Shown here piece by piece: positions 4,967 through 5,008 of a stretch of DNA of 5,008 nt. The notes under the pieces are model-generated. The model saw only the letters and a program-made list of their open reading frames with translations, was not told the DNA's origin and searched no databases. A program made the position numbers and the translations under genes. Position 1 is the stretch's first letter. The number at the start of each line of letters is the position of its first letter. Location of the stretch: assembly GCA_900547135.1 (NCBI GenBank), contig URFJ01000129.1:1-5008 (forward strand). The letters run 5' to 3'. The stretch is from an uncultured Eubacteriales bacterium. Its GTDB lineage: Bacteria; Bacillota; Clostridia; Christensenellales; CAG-138.

Positions 4967-5008
4967 TTGAACGCAAAGAGAATTATAATTTTGCTTATGG
5001 CAGCGGTT
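4967..5008 (+). CDS. Start of an exported protein, TTG-initiated (partial)
   Basis: GGAGG (4957-4961) is followed 5 nt later by TTG 4967, and the frame stays open to the window edge. The 14 visible residues MNAKRIIILLMAAV have the basic start and hydrophobic run of a signal peptide or membrane anchor. It follows the propeller-NlpC gene by 82 nt on the same strand with no obvious terminator between them, so an operon is likely. The product cannot be identified from this fragment. No ATG start fits the RBS. Confidence 0.6.
   Translation, partial: MNAKRIIILLMAAV

Noticed and set aside
1..5008. tRNA, rRNA or CRISPR array
   Set aside because: No tRNA-like cloverleaf, rRNA stretch or regularly spaced repeats with unique spacers were seen on either strand.

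Overview
The window looks like an accessory region of a low-to-mid GC Gram-positive anaerobe (Bacillota, Clostridia-like). The evidence is strong GGAGG-type ribosome binding sites, intrinsic terminators, remains of a Clostridia-type conjugative transposon, and a secreted NlpC/P60-like protein. This placement is inferred from gene content and style; no phylogenetic marker is present.

Layout. (1) 1-175 is gene-poor and contains long G runs and a GC-skewed inverted repeat. It is either an assembly or read artefact or a rearranged junction. (2) 127-1029 is the C-terminal part of a DUF4143-type ATPase: the PD-(D/E)XK-like domain is intact, but the N-terminal AAA module is absent. (3) 1041-about 1370 is a WYL-family regulator, translationally linked to the ATPase gene (its RBS overlaps the upstream stop). 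It keeps the helix-turn-helix and breaks off before the WYL domain. (4) From about 1371 to 2694 the DNA is a decayed remnant of a Tn916/Tn1549-like conjugative element. It holds a zinc-ribbon gene tail, a structured RNA ending in a terminator, a second hairpin, a sigma-factor-like regulator gene broken by a stop and a frameshift, and a frameshifted, truncated tyrosine integrase. (5) 2741-2980 is a compact regulatory unit: a good sigma-A promoter, a 37-codon ORF with a strong RBS, and a terminator hairpin that begins inside the end of that ORF. It resembles an attenuator leader. (6) 3031-4884 is the only large intact gene. It encodes an exported 617-residue protein with a beta-propeller (NHL-like) N-terminal half, an NlpC/P60-like cysteine peptidase/amidase domain and a Cys/His-rich C-terminus. 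(7) 4967-5008 is the start of another exported protein, TTG-initiated and probably in the same transcription unit.

How it fits together. The left half is a graveyard: a truncated ATPase/regulator pair abutting the remains of an integrated element. The right half is an apparently functional secretion/cell-wall operon. It begins just after the dead integrase and seems to be controlled by its own leader. The most interesting parts are the leader-terminator arrangement ahead of the propeller-NlpC gene, the twin-GUAA structured RNA in the element remnant, and the hairpin that sequesters the RBS of the sigma-like regulator.
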